From Burkholderiales bacterium (lineage in GTDB: Bacteria; Pseudomonadota; Gammaproteobacteria; Burkholderiales; Burkholderiaceae_C), in the NCBI GenBank assembly GCA_016191525.1, contig JACPOK010000014.1:512014-576013 (forward strand): DNA of 64,000 nucleotides, in the 5' to 3' direction. Every line of letters begins with the position of its first letter. Within the stretch, counting starts at the first letter, position 1. The notes beneath the pieces were generated by a model. It saw nothing but the letters and a program-made list of their open reading frames with translations, did not search any database and was not told the DNA's origin. Positions 42,105 to 50,898 of this stretch are shown piece by piece. A program made the translations under genes and the position numbers.

Positions 42105-43084
42105 ACAGCAGGATGATTCTTGCCGCGGCGGCCGTGCCCGCCGTGCTGCTGGCCGTGCTCGCCGGCGCCATCGCCTTCGGCGGGCCGGCGCCGATCCCCC
42201 CGCTGGCCAGCATCAACGAGCCCTTCGCCAGGGTTGATTTTTCCGGCGTGCCCGCGCCGCGCCATTACACGGCGCGCGACGGGACAGCCATGGCCTGGCT
42301 GCGCTACCCCGCCGCCGGCAATGAAGCCAATGGCCGCCGCGTGGTGCTGGTGCACGGCTCCTCGTCGAGGGCCCGCAGCATGCACGTGCTGGCACGCGCG
42401 CTCGCGGCATCGGGCCTGGAAGTGGCTGTGCTGGACATGCGTGGCCACGGCGACTCGGGTCCGCGCGGCCATGCCGCCTACATCGGGCAGCTGGAGGATG
42501 ACGTGGAGGACTTCATGCGCGCCGTGCCGCACGCGGGACCCAGCACGCTCGCGGGCTTTTCGGCGGGCGGCGGCTTCGTGCTGCGCTTTGCGGCCGGCAC
42601 GCGCCAGGCGCTGTTCGACCGCTACCTGCTGCTCGCGCCGTTCCTGCACCACAACGCCGCCATCAACAAGCCCGGCAACAGCGGCTGGGTCTCGGTGGGG
42701 CTGCCCCGCGCGGTAGCCCTGACGCTGCTCAACACCGCGGGCATTGCCACGTTCAACCACCTGCCGGTGGTGAATTTCGGCCTGGACGGCGCGGCCCGTG
42801 AATTTCTCACCCCCAGCTACGACTTCACGCTGGGCACCAACTTCCGCCCGCACGACGACTACCAGCGCGACATCCGCAACGCGAAGCAACCGCTGCGCAT
42901 TGTGGCGGGCCGCGACGACGAGCTGTTCACCGCCACGGGATTCGCCGCGGTTTTCGAGGCCGCCGGCCAGCCCGTGCCGGTGACGCTGGTGGACGGGACC
43001 AACCACATGGGGTTGATGCTGCAGGCCGCAGCGGTGCAGGCCGTGGCCCGGGTGGCGCGCGGAGATACAGCCCCTCTGCCCTAG
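42101..43084 (+). CDS. Membrane-anchored alpha/beta hydrolase
   Basis: A 327-residue protein with one N-terminal membrane segment (MILAAAAVPAVLLAVLAGAI). The alpha/beta hydrolase fold has VLVHGSSSRARS, DMRGHGDSG and the nucleophile elbow GFSAGG (S154). DGTNHMGLM near the end contains the likely catalytic histidine. Translational coupling with the preceding hydrolase suggests that the two work on related compounds at the periplasmic face. Confidence 0.78.
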   Translation: MNSRMILAAAAVPAVLLAVLAGAIAFGGPAPIPPLASINEPFARVDFSGVPAPRHYTARDGTAMAWLRYPAAGNEANGRRVVLVHGSSSRARSMHVLARALAASGLEVAVLDMRGHGDSGPRGHAAYIGQLEDDVEDFMRAVPHAGPSTLAGFSAGGGFVLRFAAGTRQALFDRYLLLAPFLHHNAAINKPGNSGWVSVGLPRAVALTLLNTAGIATFNHLPVVNFGLDGAAREFLTPSYDFTLGTNFRPHDDYQRDIRNAKQPLRIVAGRDDELFTATGFAAVFEAAGQPVPVTLVDGTNHMGLMLQAAAVQAVARVARGDTAPLP

Positions 43085-43107
43085 AATGTTTTGAAAATCC
43101 CCCCAGC

Positions 43108-43401
43108 ATGACCACTCGCCTGTCCCCCGAAGAAATCGACCGCCTGGCCCACAAACGCGTGCGCGCCAAGATGGGCTGGTACATGCACGCCTCGCTGTAC
43201 GTGGTGGTCAACCTTTTCATCTTCGCCATGTCCGAATACGCCTTCGGCCACCGCCGCTGGTCCGTCTTTCCCCTGATGGGCTGGGGCGTGGGCCTGGCGC
43301 TGCACGGCATCTCGGTGTTCGTTCTGGGCAAGGGCAGCGGGCTGCGCGAGCGGATGGTCCAGAAGGAGCGCGAGCGGCTTCAGCGCGAGCGCGGCGGCTA
43401 G
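43108..43401 (+). CDS. 2TM domain-containing protein, second copy
   Basis: A 97-residue paralogue of the protein at 40738-41040: both share a hydrophilic LSPE(E/Q)-E-I start, an arginine-rich segment ending in AKMG, the two membrane helices and a tail of E/R/Q residues. It lies directly before the LytS-type kinase (9-base gap) and is likely an accessory membrane part of that system. Confidence 0.8.
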   Translation: MTTRLSPEEIDRLAHKRVRAKMGWYMHASLYVVVNLFIFAMSEYAFGHRRWSVFPLMGWGVGLALHGISVFVLGKGSGLRERMVQKERERLQRERGG

Positions 43402-43410
43402 CAGGCCCGG

Positions 43411-44451
43411 ATGAAATTCGACTGGATCGCCAAGCTTCGCTACGCGCTGCAGGTCTGGGCCTTCGCGCTGGCGATCGCCACCATCCAGTACGCCTTCATG
43501 CCCGACAAGCCCTATGGGCCGCTGGTGGTGTATTCGCTGCTGATCGCCACATCCACCTGGGCGCTGATCGACTTCGGCCGCCACTTCTTCCCATCCGCCG
43601 CCGAGACCGGCTGGCCGCAGGGCTACGCCGGAATCGTGCTGGTGGTGGCCAGCATTTTCTCGGGCTACATGCTGGGCAACTGGGTGGCCGACGGCATTTG
43701 CGTCTACTACGGTCTGTACCCGCCGGGCGCGGTGCGGCCCAGCACCGCGGAGTTGCGCACCTCTGTGCTGATCACCGCGCTGGCCGGCGTGGTGGTCACC
43801 TATTACTTCTACAGCGTCAACAAGGCGGCGTACCTCGAACGCAAGATGGGCGAGGCGCACAAGCACGCCAGCGAGGCGCGCCTGAAACTGCTGGAGACGC
43901 AGCTGGAGCCGCACATGCTGTTCAACACGCTGGCCAACCTGCGCGTGCTGATCGCCACCGACGCGCAGCGTGCCCAGCAGATGCTGGACCACATGATTGC
44001 CTACCTGCGCGCCACGCTGGCCGCCTCGCGCGCCACCACCCACCCGCTGCAGGCCGAGTTCGACCGGCTGCGCGACTACCTGGAGCTGATGGCCGTGCGC
44101 ATGGGACCGCGGCTGGCCTACACGCTTCAGTTGCCGGACGACCTGGCGCAGCAGCCCGTGCCCACGCTGCTGCTGCAGCCGCTGGTGGAAAACGCCATCC
44201 AGCACGGGCTGGAGCCCAAGGTGCAGGGCGGCAGCGTGACGGTGCGCGCGCGGCGTGACGGCGCCAACGTGGTGCTGGAGGTGGAAGACACCGGCGTGGG
44301 CGCCGGCGCGGACATGGCAGGTGCCAAGGGCTTCGGCGTGGCCCAGGTGCGCGAGCGCCTGGCGGCCCTGTACGGAACCGGCGCTGCTATTGAATTTGTA
44401 GCGCCTCACGCACAGGGGGTGCGGGCTGTGGTCACTTTTCCCTCTGAATAA
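43411..44451 (+). CDS. LytS-type sensor histidine kinase
   Basis: A 346-residue kinase of the His_kinase/LytS class. Four predicted membrane segments occupy residues 10-135. The phosphorylation site is H168 in QLEPHMLFNTLANLR, and the ATPase has LLLQPLVENAIQHGLEPK and DTGVGAGADMAG. Its sensor is a membrane domain without a periplasmic loop large enough for a ligand domain. The stop overlaps the regulator start by one base, so the two are a pair. A strict dyad repeat lies near its C-terminus. Confidence 0.9.
   Translation: MKFDWIAKLRYALQVWAFALAIATIQYAFMPDKPYGPLVVYSLLIATSTWALIDFGRHFFPSAAETGWPQGYAGIVLVVASIFSGYMLGNWVADGICVYYGLYPPGAVRPSTAELRTSVLITALAGVVVTYYFYSVNKAAYLERKMGEAHKHASEARLKLLETQLEPHMLFNTLANLRVLIATDAQRAQQMLDHMIAYLRATLAASRATTHPLQAEFDRLRDYLELMAVRMGPRLAYTLQLPDDLAQQPVPTLLLQPLVENAIQHGLEPKVQGGSVTVRARRDGANVVLEVEDTGVGAGADMAGAKGFGVAQVRERLAALYGTGAAIEFVAPHAQGVRAVVTFPSE
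44386..44402. repeat. GCTAT-N7-RTAGC dyad, copy 5
   Basis: Reads GCTAT-TGAATTT-GTAGC, in frame in the last 20 codons of the LytS-type kinase gene, encoding AAIEFVAPH. Confidence 0.6.
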
Positions 44452-45272
44452 TGACTGAAAAAACCGCCACCGCCCTGATCGCCGAGGACGAGCCGCTGCT
44501 GGCCCAGGCCCTGGCCATGGAGCTGGCCAAAGCCTGGCCGGGGCTGCACGTCGCGGCCACGGTGGGCGACGGCGCCTCGGCCGTCACGCAGGCGCTGGCC
44601 CTGAGGCCCGACGTGCTGTTTTTCGACATCCGCATGCCCGGCCAGAGCGGGCTTGAAGCGGCGGTCGAGCTGGCCGATGTATGGGAACAGGACGGGCCGC
44701 AGGGCAAGCCGTTCCCGGCGCTGGTTTTCATCACCGCCTACGACCAGTACGCGGTGCAGGCGTTCGAGACGCAGGCCGTGGACTATGTGCTCAAGCCGGT
44801 GCAGCAGGCCCGCCTGCAAAAAACGGTGGCCAAGGTGCAGGACCTGCTGGCCCGCCGCACGCAGGGAGCTGCGGGCGCCGGCGACTTCGAATCCACGCTG
44901 GGCCAGCTGCGCCACCTTCTGGGCGCGGCCCAGGGTGCGCCGGTGCCGCCGCTGAAAGTCATCCAGGCCAGCGTGGGCACCAGCATTCGCATGGTGCCGG
45001 TGGATGACGTGCTGTACTTCGAGGCCGCGGACAAATACGTGCGCGTGCTCACCGCCGAGCACGAATACCTGATCCGCACGCCGCTGAAGGAACTGCTGCC
45101 CCAGCTGGACACCGCCACCTTCTGGCAGGTGCACCGGGGCACCGTGGTGCGGGCCTCTGCCATCGAGTCTGTCCTGCGCGACGAGGCCGGCAAGCTGCAC
45201 CTGCAGCTGCGCGGCAGCAAGGACAAGCTGGCCGTCAGCCGGCTCTATGCGCATCTTTTCAAGGCCATGTGA
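44451..45272 (+). CDS. LytTR-family response regulator
   Basis: A 273-residue regulator. The receiver domain (about 7-130) has D59 as phosphoacceptor (LFFDIRMPG) and a lysine in VLKPVQ. The LytTR DNA-binding domain covers about 165-270 (IRMVPVDDVLYFEAADKYVRVLT). LytTR proteins usually control surface-related or small-membrane-protein genes near them, which here include the 2TM genes and hydrolases. Paired with the LytS-type kinase. Confidence 0.92.
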   Translation: MTEKTATALIAEDEPLLAQALAMELAKAWPGLHVAATVGDGASAVTQALALRPDVLFFDIRMPGQSGLEAAVELADVWEQDGPQGKPFPALVFITAYDQYAVQAFETQAVDYVLKPVQQARLQKTVAKVQDLLARRTQGAAGAGDFESTLGQLRHLLGAAQGAPVPPLKVIQASVGTSIRMVPVDDVLYFEAADKYVRVLTAEHEYLIRTPLKELLPQLDTATFWQVHRGTVVRASAIESVLRDEAGKLHLQLRGSKDKLAVSRLYAHLFKAM

Positions 45273-45343
45273 ATCTGAGCGGCGGCTGACTGCGTAGAGG
45301 CTTTGTGCGCACACCGCGCCACCAACCACTACAGGAGCTGCCC

Positions 45344-45886
45344 ATGATCCGCCACGCCACCGCCCTTTCCGCCCTCGCCCTGATCGGCGCCTGCGCCAGC
45401 AGCCCGATGATGATGAAGCCCTACGACCAGTCCGGCCTGCCCGCCGGCGTAATGGTGCCGGCCGGCAACAAGGTGGCGATGGAAACCGTGGGCATGGGCG
45501 ATATCACCTACGAATGCCGCGCCAAGGCCGGCGCCGCCGGCCAGTTCGAATGGGTGTTCGTCGGCCCCGATGCGAAGCTGATGGACCGCAGCGGCACGCA
45601 GGTGGGCAAGTACTACGGCCCGCCCGCCACCTGGGAAAACATGGACGGCTCCAAGGTCACCGCCACGCAAGTGGCCGTGGCGCCCGGCGGCGACGGCAAC
45701 ATCCCGTTCCAGCTCGTGAAGGCCAACCCCGCCATGGGCACCGGCATGATGACCGGCACCACCTACATCCAGCGCGTGGTCACCAGGGGCGGCGTAGCCC
45801 CCGCCATGGCCTGCGCCGCCGGCAACATGGGCGCAAAGCAGGTGGTGAAGTACCAGGCCGACTACATCTTCTATAAGGCGATGTAA
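45344..45886 (+). CDS. DUF3455-like lipoprotein
   Basis: A 180-residue protein with a lipobox-like LIGAC (C17) after a hydrophobic signal, followed by a short Met-rich spacer. The body (ITYECRAKAGAAGQFEWVFVGPDAKLMDRSG and KYYGPPATWENMDGSKVTA) matches the DUF3455 pattern. Function unknown. A 6-bp stem (TACATC/GATGTA, 45863-45868 and 45880-45885) overlapping the stop codon and followed by six T may be a weak terminator. Confidence 0.72.
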   Translation: MIRHATALSALALIGACASSPMMMKPYDQSGLPAGVMVPAGNKVAMETVGMGDITYECRAKAGAAGQFEWVFVGPDAKLMDRSGTQVGKYYGPPATWENMDGSKVTATQVAVAPGGDGNIPFQLVKANPAMGTGMMTGTTYIQRVVTRGGVAPAMACAAGNMGAKQVVKYQADYIFYKAM

Positions 45887-45892
45887 GTTTTT

Positions 45893-47794
45893 TCAGGCCG
45901 CGGCGATTGCGTCGCGGGCCTGCGCCAGGAATTTCTCCACCAGCGCGAAATCGACCGGCTTGACCAGGTGCACCGAGAAGCCTGCGGCGTGGCTGCGCTG
46001 CTTGTCGTCCTCGTTGCCGTAGCCCGTCATCGCGCCCACCTGCATCGCCGCCCCGCCCGGCAGCTCGCGCAGCCGGCGCAGCAGCTCGAAGCCGCTCATG
46101 TCGGGCATGCCGATGTCCAGCAGCGCGATGTGCGGCGAAAATTCCCGCGCCGCGGCCAGGCCGCTGGCACCGTCGTAAGCCGCCCGCACCGACCAGCCCA
46201 TCAGGCGCACGATCTGCGCCATGCTGTCGGCCGCGTCGCGGTTGTCGTCCACGATCAGGCAGCGCAGGGCCGCGCTCTCGGGCTCGCTCTCGACATCGTC
46301 GGTCTGCGCATTGGGAATGAAGAAGCTGAAGACGCTGCCCTTGCCCACGCCGGGGCTGTGCGCCGTGAGCAGGCCGCCGTGCATTTCCACCAGCGAGCGC
46401 GCCAGCGTGAGGCCGATGCCCAGCCCGCTTTCCTTGGCCGCGCCCTGGCCGTCGCCCTGCGAGAACAGCGCGAAGACCTGGCCGATCGCTTCCGGCGACA
46501 GGCCGATGCCGTTGTCGGCCACCTCGGTCACCAGGCGGCCGCCGTCCAGCCGCACCGAAACGTCGATGCTGCCGCCCTCGGGCGTGAACTTGGCCGCGTT
46601 GATCATCAGGTTCTGCAGCACCTGCGCCAGCCGGGTGGGGTCCGCTTCGACGTAGATGTCGATAGGCGGCACGCTGGACATCAGCCGGTGCCGCCGCGAA
46701 TCCATCATGGGCCGCACCGCTTCCAGCGCGCGCGCCACCACCTGGTTGTAGAGCACGCGCTCCTTGCGCAGGCGGATCTTGCCGGTGGTCATGCGCCCCA
46801 CGTCCAGCAGGTCATCGACCAGCCGTGTCATGTGGGTCAGCTGCCGGTCGATCACGTCGCGGCTGGTGCGGATCACCGGGCTTTGCACCGGCTCCAGCTG
46901 CAGGATGGTGACGGCGTTGCGGATCGGCGCGAGCGGGTTGCGCAGCTCATGCGCCAGCATCGCCAGGAACTCGCTCATGCGCTTGCCGGAACTCTCCAGT
47001 TCAACCAGGCGGCGCCGGTCCGTCATGTCGCGCGTCACCTTGGCAAAGCCGCGCAGCTGCCGGTTGGCATCGTAGATGGGCGCGATGACCACGTTGGCCC
47101 AGAACACCGAACCATCCTTGCGCACGCGCCAGCCCTCTTCCTCGGCGCGGCCCTTGGCCAGCGCCGTCGTCAGCTCCTGGGCCGGCATGTCCTTTTCCAG
47201 GTCTTCGGACGTGTAGAACATGCCGAAGTGCCGGCCGATGACTTCCTGCGCCTCGTAGCCCTTGATGGCCTGGGCGCCTGCGTTCCAGCTCTGGATCAGC
47301 CCCGTGGGGTCGAGCATGAAGATGGCGTAATCCTTCACCCCTTCCACCAGCAGCCTGAAGCGCTGTTCGCTCTCGCGCAGCGCCTCCTCGTGCTTGCGCC
47401 GCTCGGACAGGTCACGCGTGACCTTGGCGTAGCCCGTGAGCTTGCCGTCCGGCAGGTAGAGCGGGGTGATTACCACGTTGGCCCAGAAGCGGGTGCCGTC
47501 CTTGCGCACCCGCCAGCCCTCGTCTTCGAACCGGCCGGCCTCGCGCGCCCGCCGCAGTTCCTCGTCGGGCCAGCCGCTGGCCACCGCCTCGGGCATGTAG
47601 AACATCGAGAAATGCCGGCCTATGACTTCATCGGCCCGGTACTGCTTGATGTTCTGGGCGCCGCTGTTCCACGAAGCGATATTTCCCTCTACATCCAGCA
47701 TGAAGATGCCGTAGTCCTGCACGGCTTCCACCAGCAGCTGGAAGCGATCGGCGGGAAGGGGGACGTAGGGGCGCGAGGCGGGCACGGCGGACAT
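45893..47794 (-). CDS. Double-PAS hybrid histidine kinase
   Basis: A 633-residue soluble hybrid kinase. Two tandem PAS domains (about 15-135 and 140-260) are strongly similar to each other (both have VIGRHF(S/G)MFY and EEGWRVRKDG or DEGWRVRKDG), pointing to an internal duplication. HisKA follows, with H282 in LAHELRNPLAPI, then the HATPase (DNGIGLSPEA) and a C-terminal receiver with D560 (LLDIGMPDM). The ATG at 47792-47794 was chosen; the frame is open further upstream without family-like sequence. An orphan, with no cognate regulator adjacent. Confidence 0.87.
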   Translation of the reverse strand: MSAVPASRPYVPLPADRFQLLVEAVQDYGIFMLDVEGNIASWNSGAQNIKQYRADEVIGRHFSMFYMPEAVASGWPDEELRRAREAGRFEDEGWRVRKDGTRFWANVVITPLYLPDGKLTGYAKVTRDLSERRKHEEALRESEQRFRLLVEGVKDYAIFMLDPTGLIQSWNAGAQAIKGYEAQEVIGRHFGMFYTSEDLEKDMPAQELTTALAKGRAEEEGWRVRKDGSVFWANVVIAPIYDANRQLRGFAKVTRDMTDRRRLVELESSGKRMSEFLAMLAHELRNPLAPIRNAVTILQLEPVQSPVIRTSRDVIDRQLTHMTRLVDDLLDVGRMTTGKIRLRKERVLYNQVVARALEAVRPMMDSRRHRLMSSVPPIDIYVEADPTRLAQVLQNLMINAAKFTPEGGSIDVSVRLDGGRLVTEVADNGIGLSPEAIGQVFALFSQGDGQGAAKESGLGIGLTLARSLVEMHGGLLTAHSPGVGKGSVFSFFIPNAQTDDVESEPESAALRCLIVDDNRDAADSMAQIVRLMGWSVRAAYDGASGLAAAREFSPHIALLDIGMPDMSGFELLRRLRELPGGAAMQVGAMTGYGNEDDKQRSHAAGFSVHLVKPVDFALVEKFLAQARDAIAAA

Positions 47795-47918
47795 GGAGGG
47801 CCATCTTAAGGCTGACCAAGCGGTAACTTGCGCTGGCTCGGCAGATGGGTAACCGTCTGTCAATACTTGTGGGCCGTGTCCTACACGGTGCGCGGCGCGG
47901 GGCGCTTCTACTAGCTGG

Positions 47919-48188
47919 ATGGTTATGCACCAACCCGCCCACACCGACACCCCGCGCAGCCTCCGCTCGCTGGTGCTGGCGGCCGCCTACGCGGTCACCG
48001 TGGTGACGGGCACAGCCCTGCTGATCGCGGCCTTCAGCGGCAATTACGACGGCAGCGTCGTGGGTGCCGACGGGCAGCGCATGACGGTGGCCGAAGCGGT
48101 GATGCAGCAGGCCGCCGAGCGCGCCCTGGTGTCGCCCCGCGGCCCGGTGCTGGCCGGCAGCATATCGAATGACAGGCGTGGAATGTAA
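47919..48188 (+). CDS. Small single-span membrane protein, unknown
   Basis: An 89-residue protein with one membrane helix (LVLAAAYAVTVVTGTALLIAAF). The rest is hydrophilic, with SNDRRGM at the end. The start may be either ATG at 47919 or the ATG two codons later. It is divergent from the double-PAS kinase. I recognise no family. Confidence 0.5.
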   Translation: MVMHQPAHTDTPRSLRSLVLAAAYAVTVVTGTALLIAAFSGNYDGSVVGADGQRMTVAEAVMQQAAERALVSPRGPVLAGSISNDRRGM

Positions 48189-48296
48189 GAACCAGCTAGC
48201 AAGCCACGCCTTCACCCCAAATCACCCCGACTCCTCTGAGTCCCCTCCTCCTCCGGGGTGAGCTGGTCCGGCCCTCCGTCCCGCGACTGGCATATT

Positions 48297-48332
48297 GCCC
48301 CCAGGCCCCCAAAGGCCTGGGGGCCTTTTTTT
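48297..48332 (+). terminator. Strong intrinsic terminator
   Basis: Arms GCCCCCAGGCC (48297-48307) and GGCCTGGGGGC (48314-48324), a CCCAAA loop, and seven T (48326-48332). It ends transcription of the small gene at 47919 or of anything reading through from the left. Confidence 0.9.
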
Positions 48333-48433
48333 GGGCCTGTAGGTTGCGGCCTACCGCCATGTCGGTGCATCGCTGGCAGGAACGTGCGCCCACGCCCACC
48401 ACACTGGTGCTGAAGTCAAGGAAGTACGACGAC

Positions 48434-48637
48434 ATGCCACGAAGCACGAAACAGCGGCGCAAGGACGAAGCGCCGCAGGATGAAGCCGCCAGCGCCCACC
48501 CGCACCACAGCGGCGAGGGCAGCATCAGCGTATGGCCGCACCTGGAGAGGATGTTGCAGCGCTCGGCCAGCAAGGCCGCCGAGAAGCCCGATGCGATGGT
48601 GACGCGCCTGCCGCAGGACGACAAGCCCGCGACCTGA
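48434..48637 (+). CDS. Small hydrophilic hypothetical protein
   Basis: A 67-residue, highly charged protein (MPRSTKQRRKDEAPQDEAA at the start). AAGGAAG lies about 12 bases before the ATG. Composition is Lys/Glu/Ala-rich, with no recognisable domain. It stands alone after a terminator and is convergent with dctM. It may be a real small gene, or chance. Confidence 0.35.
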   Translation: MPRSTKQRRKDEAPQDEAASAHPHHSGEGSISVWPHLERMLQRSASKAAEKPDAMVTRLPQDDKPAT

Positions 48638-48649
48638 AACTGCATCAGC

Positions 48650-49930
48650 TCAGGGGCCGAACCACTTGGCCGGAATGGTCACCAGCTGCGGGAAGATCAC
48701 CATCAGGAACATCAGGATGAACTGCGCCGCCATGAACGGCCAGACACCGCGTGTCACTTCGTCCATGCGTATCTTGCCGACCCCGGCCACGGCGTTGAGC
48801 ACCACGCCCACCGGTGGCGTGATCAGGCCGATCGCATTGTTCATGATGAACAGCACGCCGAAGTAGACCGGGTCAATGCCGGCCGCCTTCACGGCCGGCA
48901 TCAGCACCGGCGTCAGGATCAGGATGGTGGGCGTCATGTCCAGTGCAGTGCCCACGGCCATCACCAGCAGCATGATCACGAACATCAGCAGGCGCGGGCT
49001 GTCCATGAACGGCTGCAGCAGGCCGATCACCTTGCCGGGAAGGTCCGCCACCGTGATCAGCCAGGCGCTCACCATGGCGGCGGCCACCAGGAACATCACC
49101 ACGGCGCTGGTCTTGGCCGCGGCGACCAGCACGCCGTAAAGCCGCCGCCACTTCAGTTCGCGGTAGACCACCATGGAGACAAACAGCGCATAGACCGCTG
49201 CCACCACGGCGGCTTCGGTCGGCGTGAACACGCCGAACTTCAGGCCCACGATGATGATCAGCGGCAGCACCAGGGCCCAGCCCGCGTCGCGAAGCGACTT
49301 CACCATCTCGGCCGATGTCTTGCGCGGTGGGGTCTCGACCTGCTCCTTGCGTGCCAGCCACCACCAGGCGACCCAGAGCGACAGGCCCAGCATCAGGCCG
49401 GGCACGATACCGGCCAGGAACAGCTTGGTCACCGACACGTTGGCCGCCACACCGAAGATCACGAAGCCGATGGAGGGCGGGATGACCGGCGCGATGATGC
49501 TGGCCGAGGCGATCAGCCCGGCCGAACGGGCACGGTCATGCCCGGCCGCCACCATCATGGGCAATAGCAGCGCCGTCAACGCCGCCGCGTCGGCCACCGC
49601 GGAACCCGACAGTGCCGCCAGCAGGCAGGCCGCGATGATGGTCACATAGCCCAGGCCGCCGCGCACATGGCCCACCAGCGTGAGCGCGAAATTGACGATG
49701 CGGCGCGACAGGCCGCCGACGTTCATGATCTCGCCGGCGAGGATGAAGAATGGCGCGGCCAGCAGCGGAAAGCTGTCGGCGCCGCCAAGCAGGTTCTGCG
49801 CGAGGATCTGGGCGTCGAACAGGTCGAGCTGCCACATCAGGGCCACGCCGCTGACCAGCAGCGCCAGCGAAATCGGGATGCCCAGGGCCATGGCGCCGAT
49901 CAGGGCGCCCAGGAAAACGAACAGCGTCAT
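48650..49930 (-). CDS. dctM: TRAP transporter large permease subunit
   Basis: A 426-residue DctM with about twelve membrane segments. Signature segments are LLAAPFFILAGEIMNVGGLSRRI, GSAVADAAALTALLLPMM and PPSIGFVIFGV. It moves substrate with sodium using the DctP-bound ligand. The ATG at 49928-49930 overlaps the dctQ stop by 4 bases. Confidence 0.94.
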   Translation of the reverse strand: MTLFVFLGALIGAMALGIPISLALLVSGVALMWQLDLFDAQILAQNLLGGADSFPLLAAPFFILAGEIMNVGGLSRRIVNFALTLVGHVRGGLGYVTIIAACLLAALSGSAVADAAALTALLLPMMVAAGHDRARSAGLIASASIIAPVIPPSIGFVIFGVAANVSVTKLFLAGIVPGLMLGLSLWVAWWWLARKEQVETPPRKTSAEMVKSLRDAGWALVLPLIIIVGLKFGVFTPTEAAVVAAVYALFVSMVVYRELKWRRLYGVLVAAAKTSAVVMFLVAAAMVSAWLITVADLPGKVIGLLQPFMDSPRLLMFVIMLLVMAVGTALDMTPTILILTPVLMPAVKAAGIDPVYFGVLFIMNNAIGLITPPVGVVLNAVAGVGKIRMDEVTRGVWPFMAAQFILMFLMVIFPQLVTIPAKWFGP

Positions 49931-50445
49931 GGCACGGCCTCTTCCTCGGATTCGCGCATCTGTGAAAGCAGCTCGGGAGACAGCTTGCCGGTGAGCAGGC
50001 CCCACAGGTCAGACAACAGCACCAGCACCGCCGAAGCACCGAACACGACGCCCGCGACATGGAAGATCGCCATCGAGGCGCCGGTGGAAGGCGCGGTGAC
50101 GTCCCAGTTGATCATCATCTGTTTCCATGCGCCCTGCAGCACCAGGGCGCAGGTGACGATCATCAGCACGTGGCCGATGACCAGGCAGGCTTTCTTGCCG
50201 CCGGAGGGCAGGCGATCGAGCAGGAAGCTGGTGCCCAGGTGGGCGCGTTCGCGCAGTGCGACGATGGCGCCCAGGAAGGTGATCCAGATGAACACCCAGC
50301 GCGACAGCTCTTCCGAGACCACGATGCCGGAATTGAACAGGTAGCGCAGCGCCACGTTGCCGAACACCAGCACCACCATCAAGGCCAGGCCGGCGGCGAG
50401 CAGCCATTCCAGGCCGCGGCAGTACACACGGAAAAAGCCAGTCAT
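49927..50445 (-). CDS. dctQ: TRAP transporter small permease subunit
   Basis: A 172-residue DctQ with four membrane segments. NVALRYLFNSGIVVSEELSRWVFIWITFLGAIVALRERAHLG is the family core, positioned on the cytoplasmic side. It pairs with DctM. The ATG follows aroQ by one base, so the three genes are tightly packed. Confidence 0.92.
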   Translation of the reverse strand: MTGFFRVYCRGLEWLLAAGLALMVVLVFGNVALRYLFNSGIVVSEELSRWVFIWITFLGAIVALRERAHLGTSFLLDRLPSGGKKACLVIGHVLMIVTCALVLQGAWKQMMINWDVTAPSTGASMAIFHVAGVVFGASAVLVLLSDLWGLLTGKLSPELLSQMRESEEEAVP

Positions 50446-50446
50446 G

Positions 50447-50893
50447 TCAGGCCGGCTTCGCCTCGCGTGCCAGTTCCACCACGCCGCGCAGCCCCAACAG
50501 GTAGGAATGCCGGCCCAGGCCCTGGATGGTTGCCTTGACCGCGGGCGAAATGATGGAGTGGACGCGCCAGGCCTCGCGCGCCGCGATGTTGGACATGTGG
50601 ATCTCCAGCACCGGAAACGGCATGGCCTTGATCGCGTCGTGCAGCGGCACGCCATGCTGCGTCAACCCCGCGGGGTTGACCAGCGCGCCTTGCGCCGCAT
50701 CGATGTTCTTGTGCAGGAAATCGATCAGCGCCCCCTCGTGGTTGGACTGGATCGTCTCCAGCGTCACCCCAAGTTCGCCGGCCAGCGCGGCGAGCTGCTC
50801 ATCGATCTGCGCCAGCGTGGTGTGGCCGTAGATGTGCGGCTCGCGCCGCCCGAACAGGTTGAGGTTCGGGCCGTGGAGGACAAGAATTTTCAT
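50447..50893 (-). CDS. aroQ: 3-dehydroquinate dehydratase, type II
   Basis: A 148-residue AroQ. ILVLHGPNLNLFGRREPHIYG holds the catalytic tyrosine Y22 region, with LVNPAGLTQHG, EIHMSN and GRHSYLLGL as further active-site motifs. It interconverts 3-dehydroquinate and 3-dehydroshikimate. Its place between dctP and dctQ implies a catabolic job on an imported quinate/shikimate-like compound, in addition to or instead of aromatic biosynthesis. Confidence 0.95.
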   Translation of the reverse strand: MKILVLHGPNLNLFGRREPHIYGHTTLAQIDEQLAALAGELGVTLETIQSNHEGALIDFLHKNIDAAQGALVNPAGLTQHGVPLHDAIKAMPFPVLEIHMSNIAAREAWRVHSIISPAVKATIQGLGRHSYLLGLRGVVELAREAKPA

Positions 50894-50898
50894 GGGGT

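Noticed and set aside
47795..47918. Regulatory RNA between the double-PAS kinase and the small membrane gene
   Set aside because: A short inverted repeat is present but without terminator or recognisable RNA family features.
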